Below, one piece after another: positions 12,734-24,243 of a DNA stretch of 64,000 nucleotides. The stretch's first letter is position 1. Every line of letters starts with the position of its first letter. This DNA is from Stenopsyche tienmushanensis (lineage: Eukaryota > Arthropoda > Insecta > Trichoptera > Stenopsychidae), in assembly GCA_008973525.1 (NCBI GenBank), contig WACJ01000109.1:964822-1028821 (forward strand), written 5' to 3'. The translations under genes were made by a program, and so were the position numbers. The notes below the pieces were generated by a model. It saw only the letters and a list, made by a program, of their open reading frames with translations, was not told where the DNA came from and searched no databases.

Positions 12734-13117
12734 CAGTTAATGTAAGCATTCTAATATTAGAGACTACCACAAACCAATTTTTTGCAACATGTTCAAGATA
12801 CCGTGCAAAAATGTAAACGATTCCACTTAGACACAGCCACAATGATGATAAACAAAAGCATATATAGTTCGCACCTTAACGAATCAGCGATGATCAAATT
12901 GTTCTATAATATAATATAATTACCATAGATCTAGAAAAAATATTAAATAATTTTTTGGTTGGATTCAGCAAGTTTGAACCAGTCTGGTACTACCTTCGCC
13001 CTCGACGAAGAAGAAGATATTCATCTGAAGAATTTTCTTCCTATGAAGATGTCAACGAGTGGTCTTATTACTGACATCTTGTCATTATTGGTCGTTTTAC
13101 AATATGCATGCGATTTT
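12734..13117. other. 5' flank of the Sema-domain gene
   Basis: This is the upstream region of the minus-strand Sema gene, between its start and a family A MITE at 13118. I see no clear TATA element or upstream exon. Confidence 0.3.
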
Positions 13118-13663
13118 TTAACCGTTTCATGAGTACTCACGGAAATATCCGTTTTGACCTTCACTATTCAGAAAGGGCACTCTTGTGCATTGAAGCTCCG
13201 AGGCGGACAGAGAAAGAGAGAACTTAGCGCAGTTCGGGAGACTGAGACGGATAGCTTCCTCACATGATTGTATAGATCGTTAAGCCCAAATTTATCGACT
13301 TTATAATGATTTCGATTTCAAGTGTGTTATTTGTTTACGCAAAGAAACGACCGAATATTGTGTGTTATCGAGAGTGTTTGTTTATTTAACTGCTTGCCGT
13401 TCTTCGCTGCGTGTTGAATGAGTCTTTGTTCAATTATCATTTCCTTCTAAAGGAGGAGCAAATGAATCGATTTTTTGTGCATTGTTTATGTAAAGAAATG
13501 ACGCGATCTTGTATGTTATCAAATATTTATTTACAATTGACTCTGCCTCGAATTGAAGATTGTCTTACGCTGATTAGGAGCTGACAGAAAGTAATCGGCG
13601 TAAAGCGATTATGACATCAACGACTTCATCGATTTTAAATTTGCTCACTAACGAAAAGGTTAA
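13118..13663 (-). mobile_element. TTAA-flanked MITE, family A, full copy between the two plexin-like genes
   Basis: This copy is inverted relative to the one at 9270. Its left end reads TTAACCGTTTCATGAGTACT and its right end TAACGAAAAGGTTAA, giving TTAA at 13118-13121 and 13660-13663. The interior is strongly similar to the 9270 copy, including the ATATCCGTTTTGA block that only these two copies share, so the two form a subfamily. Confidence 0.78.
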
Positions 13664-15024
13664 ATTAAGTACATACAATGTTTACCACTTAGTTGATGTT
13701 TATAATATGTATGTACTCCAAGTCGATGTATGACAAAAATCGAATTATTCACCAAAATTAATTTATCTTATTTAGAGAAGTTTGAATCACTTAACCCTTT
13801 CAAACCGGAGAACATACACGCTGTGCTCTAATGTAAATCCACTTTTCTATCAGCACCGCTACAGCGTGTAACAAGCTTGATAATATACCAGGTTCAATAA
13901 ATTAACCTTAACACGTTTGATAGTACACAATATTTGTTCATTTCTTCGGAATAATTCTTAATGTTCAACTTGCATGATATCTGCTTTTTTTGTTCAGCTA
14001 TTTTTGCCTATTAATGTGCTGTGAAAATAAAAGGACAGGATTGTCGTGCAAGTCTGCCAGTTTACTTCTGAAGGAGTAAATTTTGCAAACGAGTGATGAT
14101 ACTCGGCTAATAACGCTACTCCAGAACAGTCAAAGGGGAATAACAAAATTGGTCAACGATAAGAATGATGCGAGTATCTTATTATCAAAACAAACGCCTG
14201 CTCTCAAGACAACGCGAACGAAAGTCGTCTTATCTTTGTTGAAAGAGCTTAATAACTTATTCAACTATAGCGATTTCAGTTAATCGTAAGTTGAATAGTA
14301 AGTATGAACATTTACGAGTTTCTATAAAAAAATAAAAATATATTGAGAATATTCAGATGTGTTTATTACGACAAATGTTTATTATCCTTTGGTATTAATC
14401 TTCTATTGATGGCAAAACATTTCCTCCGGAAACTACTTCTGGTCAAGGCTTTTTCCAGCAAGAATTTAAAATATGTATGTTTTATATATTGAAATTTTAC
14501 CTTGGTCTAAGAGTTTGATTATAGACGGAGTTTTTGACGGTAAAAATAATATTTCAACATTAGGATGTTTTAAACCAATAATACTTTAAAATTATGTATA
14601 TTTATTCCCCTCAAACCGTGTTGTATAAAGCGTGTTGTACAAAACATGTTACAATTTATACAAACCGTGTTTTACGAGGTCCGAGTGGAATCGCCTTCAT
14701 TCGGTTTTTTTTCACCACTATTACACACCATACAATAAATGATATTGAATATTCAATACTCTGGTCCGCTTGAAAATTCCTGGTTTTCTACGAAAATACT
14801 GTCGGTATTCTTTCGTCGAGGTTGAAATTGTATAGCACTCAATTAGCTCTAAATTGTTGATACATTTGTCCAATTTTATGGCTTACGTCTTCAGGTTTCA
14901 TAGATGTTTCGGTTCTTCATATTTTTCTCAGCGCGGTAATTTCAAGTTAAATTTAAATACTAATGACACAATGAAATACATATTTTTTAATTATTTAATA
15001 TGTATGCCGATAGAAAGTAATATA
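13664..15024. other. intergenic, no gene seen
   Basis: This lies between the MITE and the next transposon, downstream of the large plexin-like gene. I looked here for a decayed plexin cytoplasmic (RasGAP) region and saw none in any frame. Confidence 0.4.
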
Positions 15025-15512
15025 TACACTTAAACCTTTTTTTGTGCGATAGATGCGTTCCGCACAAAATCGCACAAAAAAAACTTTGACTACATAGAAA
15101 AAAGTGAAGATGCGCTCCATGGATTTTACAAAACCGCATAACATTGAAACAGCTTTATAAGATATATCCAAAATCGCATAAAAAAAATAATAAAAAACAG
15201 GAAAACAATAAGGCAATTAAAAAATAACATTTTTAGTTTTATATAAAGGACGACTAACGGTCGACGGAAAAATGTAAAAAAACGAAATCTTTTTTTTGTT
15301 CAAAAATATAAACCAGAATTAAGGACGTAGTCACAATTCAGCGATAGCAGATGCAATATGATTTACGCAGTCCCAAAATATATATTTTTTCCAAATTTCG
15401 GTTAGTGTTATCTCGTTACGTACTCTTTATGAAATTTAAAAAAAACGCTTTGAAAAAACCGCATAACTTCGAAATCGCACAAAAAAAGTCGCACAAAAAG
15501 AGTTTTGAGAGT
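15025..15512 (+). mobile_element. TA-flanked inverted-terminal element, family B
   Basis: The left end TACACTTAAACCTTTTTTTG-TGCGAT and right end TCGCACAAAAAGAGTTTTGAG are inverted relatives. Internal landmarks are CGCACAAAA, ACCGCATAAC and CGCATAAAAAA. Related copies lie at 20769-21565, 29990-30835 and 35953-36633. The TATA-like flank suggests TA target sites, as in Tc1/mariner-type MITEs. It has no coding capacity. Confidence 0.65.
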
Positions 15513-15644
15513 TTGTCAAAAAAGTTACGTTTAAGAGTCTTAAATGCTATTTTGTCAAAATTAGGAAATATTTTATGGGATTTTTCATATATGAAGAGCT
15601 CAAAGGTGTTGGGTTTATACAAAACACGCTAATAAATAAATAAT

Positions 15645-15650
15645 TTTATT
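15645..15650 (-). promoter_or_regulatory. poly(A) signal AATAAA of the large plexin-like gene
   Basis: An exact AATAAA on the minus strand lies 46 bases after the stop codon at 15696, followed by T-rich sequence. The distance is short but usual for a compact 3' end. Confidence 0.55.
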
Positions 15651-15695
15651 AACAATTTAAAAAAGTATGTATAATAAATTGGCATATAAATTATA

Positions 15696-18600
15696 TTAAT
15701 TATCACGTGGATCGCTTTTTGAATCTCTACATAGCAAATAGCACAGCAATATTAATACAATAATCAAAATACCACCCACTACACCAATGGCTATAAAAAT
15801 GTACAAAGACAAGTCTTGTTCGGCTTCTTTTTGGTTGAAAGACATCTTGCCGACTTTAAAATCTAAACTATTTCCAATAACGACTGTTACCTCCAAGAAG
15901 TTTTGATTGTCGAAGTTCAATTCTTTAAGGGGCGGTTGTTCGCAGATCAACTCATCATTGGTCAAAGATATAACTTTGCAGAACGATTTCCCGATAGTGA
16001 CCTCATAATCGGTTTCTTGGCACGCTTTATTCAAATTGTTTCCCGTCAAAATCAATTCTTCGGGTTCGTACGGTTTGACGCCATCGTCGAAGCGATTTAT
16101 AGACGGATTCGGATAGAGCAGAAACGGATGCATACTCGTAGATAAATTTCGAACCCTCTGCACATCGTCCATATTGAATCCATATTCTAGATTTAATGGA
16201 TTTTCCGCATCTATATTGAGTTCCATTTCGATTTTCGGAGAGTCGCAGATCATTTCGTTGCTGGTTATTACTTCGCAGCGTCCTACGTGCTCGATTTTTT
16301 GGAGACGGACATAAATCTGCGGAAATTGGATTGCATTGAAGCCTGTACCGACCACTTTGATTTTGTTACCACCTGATGGTATGCCTTTTGGTGATTTAAT
16401 ATCACTGGCTTGACCTGAATGCGTATAATATATTGCTGGATCTGGTAAGTATTCAAATTTATGCCGATTGAGTTGTCTTTCGGCATTGTCGAATGTCATT
16501 TTGACGATGTATTCTTTTTCGTCGTTTGGTGGTGTCCTGCATACCGTTTCGTTGTTAGTCGCGTCCAAGACAACGCAAAGTTTATTATTGATGAAGATTT
16601 CAATATCGCTCCCGGCGTCCATAAATCTTCCTGTGATTCGCATTTGAGTACCCCCTGATTTCGGTCCGAATGACGGCGATATTGATTCCAATTGTGGATC
16701 CACAAAAGCGTAATGATTTTTTGATACTGCTGTGTATTCGCCTACTTTGACCACTACTGGACCTTCTCTTAAATCCAGCCATGGTGTTCCATCGACGATG
16801 CATCCTATGCGTTTAGATTTTATATACATGTTCTCTATGGGACGACAGATTATTCCGGCGATTGTTATGCCATTTTGTACATCTGCAAATGATTGTCCTA
16901 AATTAATTCCGTCAATCGTAATTTCGGTACCACCTTCCCACGGACCGTTTTCTGGACTGAACAAATGTATTTCAGGATTGGGACATGATTGATTTCTATG
17001 AAAGCGTCCTCTTGGTCCATTGTAGCAATGTTCTTTTAATTCACAACGGTTTGTCTGTGGACACCATTCGCATCCAAATTTACTGTCTAATGAGATACAA
17101 GTGCCACAATTTTCAGCCATTGTCCTACAACGATAGACCATGATGTGGACACCTTTCGGATTATCCAAATATTTAGATCCTCCCCAAACAACAGCGAATG
17201 ATACCATCGAATATTGATCGCTTGAATTGTGGTAGAATTGGAACGGATCACAATGAACGATGTAACCGATCATTTTAGCATTGACAAGATTCTTTCGTCC
17301 ATTTACAATAAACTGGCATTGAAATCGACTATGAAAAATGAATTGATCGATTATATTGACTTTGACCCTGATGGATTCTTTCAATCCGGAGTGAACGAGG
17401 ATTTCACTCGAGCCAGTTGTTGTTGAATTGATTATTGGACAAAAATCGGAACCTGCTCTATATTTAGGACCAATTTTGTTAATACTAGTCACCAACATGT
17501 CATTCTGACAATCTTTAATTATATTACTAGTACATAGATGTGCATTTAAGCACCAATCACAGGGAAAATTTGACATTACACACTGGGTGCAAGAACTATA
17601 GCTATTACAATTGGACACAATTGGAGTAGGTATATAAAAATTATCGACGAAAGAAGTTTTTGCCGATAGTTTAGCAACAAATGTATGCTCGCCAGCCGGA
17701 ATTGTTGCCAACTGATCATCATTTATAGGAGCCATACATCTGATATTATAATGATTCGGCACTGAATGCGATATTAAAATCTTATCCGATGTGGCAAAAG
17801 TGCATTTAAATTGCCCTGATAGGGTTGGCAAATCTTCTATGATCAATTCTAAGCTTCGATTGCCTTCGAATAATTCGGTGGCAACTTCTTTGACTATGTC
17901 TTTATTAATTGAACATTGTCCACTGCGATAAGATATCCAATCGGATGAATCTCCGTAGTCGTCTTGACATTCTGATATTGTTGTGCATTTATTCATTTTA
18001 GGGCACCAACCACAAAATGCATCATTTGCACCAATGCAATCCAAACATGTTGAATAAGGACTACAATCGAAGACCTTAACTCTTGATACTTTCCTGTCCG
18101 TCATCACGTATAAATGTCTGAAATCTCTGTCGAAGTATAAATCTTTATTGACTGGGTATCCCACATCGACCATTATGTCTTTGTATTTAACTTCATCCGA
18201 TGCTGTTTCTATAGTGATTTTAACAATATGCCCTTGAAATGTACCAACTAAGATGACTGTGAATTCATTGCTTGGGACGGCAGCAATTGACGTTAATCTC
18301 GTATTGAAGAATATGATCGGTAAAGCAGTGATTGGGTCTTCGCCACCGAATGGTGTATTGATGTTTGAACCACAAAAGTTTTCATGGATATTTATTTGTG
18401 GTTCTAAAACACATGGCAGTGTAGGCGATATAAAATCAAGTCCTCGGCTTCCTTTACCATTGAAACAATTTTGAATGCTATGCATGAACTGCAATCTGAT
18501 TGCTTTCATGGAATAGATGCACACCCCAGATAATGGTGTATTTGATCTTGGACTGCTTTTCTGAGTAAAAACAGTATAAAGAACATCTTCTTCTGTTGAT

Positions 18601-19529
18601 ATTCCGAGATCTTTAGCAAGAATCGATCCAGGTCTTCCAAGATACGCCGCTTTTATGATGCTGTTCTCGAAGCTCTTGCCTTTTTGTCCAGTACAAGATA
18701 TGGGAATCTCTGCATATGAATGATAGCTTTCATCACTTTGACACAATCGCACAATTTTGCTGGTATACACATTGTTTCCTAAGCTTTTAAATTGTCTAGT
18801 CAAAAAATAACTGAAACCATCTGAACTGAATCCATATACGTAATGAATTTTAAATTGTTGTCTCGAATGTGAAATGATAAACATGCGAGTGCCTGAACCA
18901 ACGTCTGTTTTTGCAATCTGAAACATACTATCTTTTTCTAAAGACCTACTGCTTATTGCTGGTACTTCAGAACGATATGGTGAATTTGCCGTGTTCGTAA
19001 CTCCGACGTACATCACTTCCGTCAATGGTGGTCTTGGTGGTCCTGGTGCTATGAAAGCCACTGTAGACGACACCGCATCGTTGGCTACAACAGCCTCCAT
19101 TGTTTCATCTTCTTCCAAGATGTTGGAGAGATTCCTCGCAGAACAAACGCCTTGAAATACTGATCCACAAACGATCAACCTCGAATTCTTATAGTCTATC
19201 AGCAGTACTTTATTAACGTTGTCCGTCGGTTTCTTGACGGCACTCTTGGGACAATTCGTTATACTGCACTCTGGCGAATCGTTCATTGGACCAGTAGCCG
19301 CCGCCATTTCCAAATTTAGATCAGCGGACAACTGGTAGAGTCTGTTCACGACACCAACGTAAACTCTTCCAGATACTTTGTCCACGACGAGATGATTGAA
19401 TTTCTCGTTTCCGACATACTCGTTAACTACCAACAAGTGCACTGAGGCGATTTGCAGCACGAGAACTAAGAACCATGACGTCTGCATGATTATGAAGCGC
19501 GTTTGGTGACTTAGAGCACACTGGTTCAT
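15696..19529 (-). CDS. intronless plexin A-like ectodomain protein lacking the cytoplasmic signalling region
   Basis: This is a single 1277-codon frame. Residue 15 (MQTSWFLVLVLQIASV) is the likelier start because a signal peptide follows directly. Domains by rough residue position are Sema 33-490; PSI modules at about 493-540 (CLDCIGANDAFCGWC), 640-673 (CTQCVMSNFPCDWC) and 801-833 (CGTCISLDSKFGCEWC); and four IPT/TIG repeats at about 848-940, 943-1020, 1030-1123 and 1136-1230. A membrane helix at about 1243-1265 (SLYIFIAIGVVGGILIIVLI) is followed by a tail of about a dozen residues ending in a stop. Known: plexins are semaphorin receptors whose roughly 600-residue cytoplasmic half carries a split RasGAP and a Rho-binding domain, and their genes normally have many introns. 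Here all of that is absent and there is no intron in 3.8 kb. Inferred: a retrocopy-derived or strongly reduced plexin kept under selection as a membrane-bound semaphorin binder or decoy. It lies in tandem with the Sema-only gene at 11186-12733. Confidence 0.9.
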   Translation of the reverse strand: MNQCALSHQTRFIIMQTSWFLVLVLQIASVHLLVVNEYVGNEKFNHLVVDKVSGRVYVGVVNRLYQLSADLNLEMAAATGPMNDSPECSITNCPKSAVKKPTDNVNKVLLIDYKNSRLIVCGSVFQGVCSARNLSNILEEDETMEAVVANDAVSSTVAFIAPGPPRPPLTEVMYVGVTNTANSPYRSEVPAISSRSLEKDSMFQIAKTDVGSGTRMFIISHSRQQFKIHYVYGFSSDGFSYFLTRQFKSLGNNVYTSKIVRLCQSDESYHSYAEIPISCTGQKGKSFENSIIKAAYLGRPGSILAKDLGISTEEDVLYTVFTQKSSPRSNTPLSGVCIYSMKAIRLQFMHSIQNCFNGKGSRGLDFISPTLPCVLEPQINIHENFCGSNINTPFGGEDPITALPIIFFNTRLTSIAAVPSNEFTVILVGTFQGHIVKITIETASDEVKYKDIMVDVGYPVNKDLYFDRDFRHLYVMTDRKVSRVKVFDCSPYSTCLDCIGANDAFCGWCPKMNKCTTISECQDDYGDSSDWISYRSGQCSINKDIVKEVATELFEGNRSLELIIEDLPTLSGQFKCTFATSDKILISHSVPNHYNIRCMAPINDDQLATIPAGEHTFVAKLSAKTSFVDNFYIPTPIVSNCNSYSSCTQCVMSNFPCDWCLNAHLCTSNIIKDCQNDMLVTSINKIGPKYRAGSDFCPIINSTTTGSSEILVHSGLKESIRVKVNIIDQFIFHSRFQCQFIVNGRKNLVNAKMIGYIVHCDPFQFYHNSSDQYSMVSFAVVWGGSKYLDNPKGVHIMVYRCRTMAENCGTCISLDSKFGCEWCPQTNRCELKEHCYNGPRGRFHRNQSCPNPEIHLFSPENGPWEGGTEITIDGINLGQSFADVQNGITIAGIICRPIENMYIKSKRIGCIVDGTPWLDLREGPVVVKVGEYTAVSKNHYAFVDPQLESISPSFGPKSGGTQMRITGRFMDAGSDIEIFINNKLCVVLDATNNETVCRTPPNDEKEYIVKMTFDNAERQLNRHKFEYLPDPAIYYTHSGQASDIKSPKGIPSGGNKIKVVGTGFNAIQFPQIYVRLQKIEHVGRCEVITSNEMICDSPKIEMELNIDAENPLNLEYGFNMDDVQRVRNLSTSMHPFLLYPNPSINRFDDGVKPYEPEELILTGNNLNKACQETDYEVTIGKSFCKVISLTNDELICEQPPLKELNFDNQNFLEVTVVIGNSLDFKVGKMSFNQKEAEQDLSLYIFIAIGVVGGILIIVLILLCYLLCRDSKSDPRDN

Positions 19530-19898
19530 TTTTTTGTGATTGTATACGTTCCAATTTTAGACGCGCACGATCAGCTGTCGTTGGACTATTTTAGGAGGCG
19601 TGCAAAAATATCAAATTTGCACAAAATATGAACTTTCCAATAGCTTTATTTTGCGATACGGTCCATCGAAATGTTTATAATATTTCATGAAAAAATGCGA
19701 AAAATATACATTAAACACTAATCAATGCAACACAAATGAAATTATTTTCTTAGTGCTCGTTTATTAAAAAAAAAATTGAAATTTATTGATTTTTGGCATC
19801 TCTTAATGTAATTTATGTTACGAACAGATTACAATTAGATTTTATGCATTTCTTTATTATTTATAATTTTTCGTTGTACTTTGGCACACTATTTAGAT
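19530..19898. other. 5' flank of the large plexin-like gene
   Basis: AT-rich upstream sequence. I see no convincing TATA box in the first 60 bases. No other gene is visible. Confidence 0.35.
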
Positions 19899-20080
19899 CA
19901 GTGGGATTCAACCTGGTCCCTACCGCCCACTAATGGGCATCATGCTTTCATGGTGGGTGGTAGGAATGCTATCATGTTATTACATCTATGAAAGATAATG
20001 TGCCTCAAAAGGAGACTTACTGATTCAGTAACCACCTGAACGAACTTAAATTGGATATGTAAAACGACTTGAAAAAATTT
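19899..20080 (+). mobile_element. possible hAT-type MITE end
   Basis: The start CAGTGGGATTCAACCTGGTC resembles the CAGTGG-TTC-CAACCT termini of hAT elements and is followed by a GC-rich ACCGCCCACTAATGGGC hairpin. I could not find a matching inverted end, so the right boundary is approximate. Confidence 0.4.
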
Positions 20081-20274
20081 TGAACATGAAAATGTATGAC
20101 CGAATGCAAAATTCAATTACCGTAAACATCTAAAAGACTGATACAACTTACCAAAAATAGCTGTAATAAATAAGATATGATAAAGAAAATAAACACATCT
20201 TCGATAGTAATGAATATGAAAACCTATGGCAAAATATAAAAATGCCTCTAAAATCAATTTGATAGTTTTTCACT

Positions 20275-20560
20275 TTTTTTTTGAGGAGTTAGGAGTCTTT
20301 TGCTACTGTTCACAATTTTTGAAAAAATAAACATTTTTTGTGTTTTGAAATGTTTTTTTTTTAATTTAAATAAACAAATATTTTATGCAATTGGTTTAAA
20401 AAAATTACTTCTGAGCTTCCAAATGTCAACTTGAACTAATAACTTAAACTTAAACACTTAATTAATACTTTTTGTTTAAAAATAACAAAATGGCGCTGGT
20501 TTGAAAAGTGTTTCGAAAAATACAACTTTTTTTGGGGTATTTTTTAATGTAAAATGTTAG
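20275..20560 (+). mobile_element. decayed transposon, family C fragment
   Basis: The blocks GAGTCTTTTGCTAC, TTTTATGCAATTGGTTTAAA and ATTACTTCTGAGCTTCCAAA recur at 41745-42110 and, inverted, at about 51530-51890. In those copies they adjoin a short transposase-like peptide. No frame is open here. Confidence 0.5.
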
Positions 20561-20768
20561 ATAAAATAAATATTTTGACCTGATTTGAAATGTCATAGCC
20601 ATACATGTGTAAAATAAGCTCGTAAAATTTCAGACCAATCGGCAACTTAGTTCTTCGAAATTTTTTCAACACCACATGCAAAAATGTCTTTTCGAGAAAA
20701 ACGCGTTAAAAGTTTTAAATACTTAAAAATTGTCGAAAAAGAAAATATATTACTATCATCTATCTCAG

Positions 20769-21565
20769 TACACTTAAACTTTTTTTTGTGCGGTAGATGC
20801 GCTCCACGGAAAATCGCACAAAAAAAGCTGATGACTTATATAGAAAAAGTAGAGATGCGTTCCGTGGATTTTAAAAACCGCATAACTTTGAAACGGCCAT
20901 ATAAAATACATCAAAAATCGCATAAAAAAGTTAATAAAAAACAGGAAAACCATAAGGCAATTAAAAAATAACATTTTTGGTAACACCTAAAGAATGTCAT
21001 AAAACCGCATGCCCAGTGTCAATGTCATCATTGGTTTGTGTAGATTCTCTCTTCCAACAATATAATTCATAATTAATAAATATGTCACTATAGTCCCTAA
21101 CTCAAAAAAATAAATCACAAAATGGCGACTGTTTATATAGAAAAGATTCGTACCCATTTTGAAATAAATCAATCAAATAAAACTTGAGATATCATGTCAA
21201 TAGTGTTGAAAAAAGTAGTTTGGAAAAAACGCGTTAAAACATTTCATTATGGTAGGACCGGCCAAGTTTGCGCGTTACTAAAATAGCTATAACTCCATAA
21301 ATAGTTGGAATTTTGGAAAATCCTTTGGAGAATATATTTTTAAAAGTCGAAACCTTGGAAAAATGCAAAAAAAACGAAATCATTTTTTTCAAAAATTTAA
21401 ACCAGAAAAAGGGGCGTAATTTAGCGATAGCAGATGCAATATGTTTTATACAGTCCAAAATTTTTTCCCAAATATCGGTTAATGCTGATGATTTATTTCC
21501 TATTTTATCAAAAATATCTCGATACGTACTCTTTTTGAAATTTAAAAAAAAAAACTGCATAACTT
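20769..21565 (+). mobile_element. TA-flanked inverted-terminal element, family B
   Basis: The left end is TACACTTAAACTTTTTTTTG followed by TGCGGTAGATGCGCTCC. The right end is near AAACTGCATAACTTA, where the second terminal repeat is damaged. The interior is longer than in the 15025 copy, so that copy is probably internally deleted. Confidence 0.6.
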
Positions 21566-21574
21566 AAGGGGCAA

Positions 21575-21745
21575 GTCTGTGACCGCAGCGGTCTTAGACC
21601 CAAAGGGGCGCAATCTGGACGGAGTGATTGCTTCGAGCGCATTTTGCGAATTGGCTGTAAAGCATTGAAATAATCCGAATTTCTTCACCAAAATTATAGG
21701 CGACATTTTTAGAGATATGTACTTTCGAAATATGGAATTAAAAAA
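21575..21745 (+). repeat. dispersed copy of the fold-back arm
   Basis: This matches the right arm of the fold-back element at 9045-9230, including GACCGCAGCGGTCTTAGAC, GGGGCGCAATCTGGAC, TGATTGCTTCGAGC and TTCACCAAAATTATAGGCGA. It is a single arm, without an inverted partner. Confidence 0.6.
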
Positions 21746-23748
21746 AAACGATATTTTTAATGTGATAAAGTGAGATGATTATACAATTTTTCTTAGTAGA
21801 TGAAATTTTAATTGTTGACACATACAAACTGCATTTTTTTCTTATTTCTTTAACACGTTTTGGGTCTCTTTTCGATCCGATAATTGTCAACACATTAGTG
21901 ACAAGCAATTGAGTAAGGCACTCTGAATTAATGCGTCCTGGGGTGAAACACACTCTAAGGGAGCTGTTCGACCTTATGTAAATTATAATTATAGTCAATA
22001 AAAGCGGAAAGCATTAATTGTAAAAACTTACATAAGCGCACCGGCATATCTCATCATAAAATTATAAACGATTGATCTTATCGAGGCGCTTAAGAACAAC
22101 TTAGGAATTTCTCTTAATCTATCGGTCATCCAGCAATCGATTTACGAGTGGCATGATATGAAAACTGGATGTCATAAAGATATCATTGTCAATTATGTGC
22201 ATTTGAAACGAGCATGTTTATACGCATCATGCGGCGCGTGCTCTCAACAATGCGTCAAGTGAAGCCAATCTCAGGAATAACGTCATATGAAATGAATATT
22301 TATCTCACCCTATATGCTTATATGGAACATACGAATGTCCACTAATATTTTGCTCAGTGTATAACGATTTGTGAAATAAGTATATTAATAATATTAACAA
22401 CTTCCTAAATATCATCATCAGCTCATTGCAACATAGCCGGACATGATTTGCGAGCCATTTGTATGAGACTATATAAATAGCATCATATATTGTGTTGCTA
22501 TGTTTTATATTGTGCCAATGACTTCGCTGTTAAAAATAAACTACTGGCATAGCATGATGGGTGCGTTTTGTATTTTGCATTGAAATGCCGATGAATTCTT
22601 CGTAAACCATGCACGACTTATGTTGTAGGCGAAATAGCCATAGATTTGCTTATATTATGTATGGTAGAGGAACATAATATAAAATAGAAGATAATATTAG
22701 AATCATTCCAGGGCCATTTACCATGTATTTGGCCCACTGGATGAAATCCTAATAATAAATATCCAATGGAGAAATTATGATCATGCTACGATGTATTGTG
22801 GCCAAACTATAAAACTAGTTGGCAATGTTATAATTCACACAAATAATACTTTTCTGTAAACAAGGAAAACATGCTCTAATTATCACGTGTCCTCCTGTCT
22901 AGCTATCACCATGAGATGCACGTGTAAGTGGCACCCTGTGGATAAAAATAAATAGGGGTGAACTCCCCATGGGAATAGAAGATAATTTCTCTTGTTACAC
23001 GTGCCTCTGACATCCACGGTCAGCGAAGGTGCCAAATGTACGAATTTTCGGCAAATATTTATTTTTGAGCGCTCAAATAACGCATTGTTTAATGCTGCGC
23101 GGGCTAGGGTTAACTTTGAACCACCCGGCACTAATTAAATATATAATTCAGAGGGAGAATCAATTTCCGCAACCACACGTGTCTTATTGGCTGTATACAA
23201 AATAAACACCCCGTCACTTCTGTTGTAAGTTGGACAAAACTGACGACAGCTCGTCTGGGAAGCTGGCAACTTAAGAGGGTGGAGAGTTGTTCGCTTGGTG
23301 AGAACTTTAAGCTTCAAAGCGACACCCACACAGCCCTTATGCGGCTCTATGCAAGTCCGCAAACATCAAATCAACTATGGAGCAAATTTACAAAGCAGCT
23401 CTGCAATGCTGGATAATACATATGTAAAATGTGTATGCACTTATAGAAAATCTACATTTTAAATACAGTGCATACAATCATCCTTAAGACATAACCTGCG
23501 TTGATCCTTACCTTCTTATAACGACTCGCTGATCCAATTCCGCTGAAAAATTCTCGAGATTATTTGGCGAATTTTGGGTCAACTCTCAACTGTTCCAGAC
23601 CCCAATCAGCAAACTTATGGATTTGTTTATAGTCGTTTACCCTAAATTCTTGGTTCAGTTGGATTTTATACGGGCTGCATTTGAAGTTGCAGAAAGACCA
23701 TATTTTTGTGAACGACGAGAAATTGGCACAAATTTGACAGATTTTGCT
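21746..23748. other. gene-free stretch
   Basis: No gene is supported. The block at about 22880-23370 is richer in GC than its surroundings and has 75-82-codon minus-strand open frames, but these have no recognisable domain. Confidence 0.4.
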
Positions 23749-24191
23749 TTAACCTTTTGAGGAGTGAGCAAATTTAAAATCAATGAAGTCGTTGATGCCA
23801 AAATCGCTTTACACCAATTACTTTCTGTCAGCTCAGAGTCAATTGTAAATAAACATTGTTGATAGCATACAAGACCACGTCTTTTTTTAACATAAACAAT
23901 ACACAAAATCGATTTATTTGCTCCTGCTTTAGAAGGAAATGATAATCGGAAAAAGACTCATTCAACAAGCAGCGACTAACGAAATCGAAATCATTATCAG
24001 TCGATGAATTTGGGCTAACGATGTATACAATCATGCGATGTATGCGGGGAAGCTCTCCGTCTCTTTCTCGCAAATTGCGCTACGTTCTCTCTTTGTCTCT
24101 GTCTGTTTCCGAGCCCAATGTACAAGAGTGGTCTTTCTGAATAAGAGGAGGGGGATCGCAGGGTCTCCGATAGTACTCCTTTCGGGGTTAA
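23749..24191 (+). mobile_element. TTAA-flanked MITE, family A
   Basis: The left end is TTAACCTTTTGAGGAGTGAG and the right end TAGTACTCCTTTCGGGGTTAA, giving a TTAA duplication at 23749-23752 and 24188-24191. It is 443 bp with an internal deletion relative to the 9270 copy. Confidence 0.8.
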
Positions 24192-24243
24192 CCCTTGTGT
24201 CAATAAGATGGTCTGGTTTCTAATAAGATGGTCGCACACATAA

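Noticed and set aside
15903..18474. Plus-strand open frames of 65-86 codons across the large plexin-like gene
   Set aside because: Antisense shadows of the 1277-codon gene.
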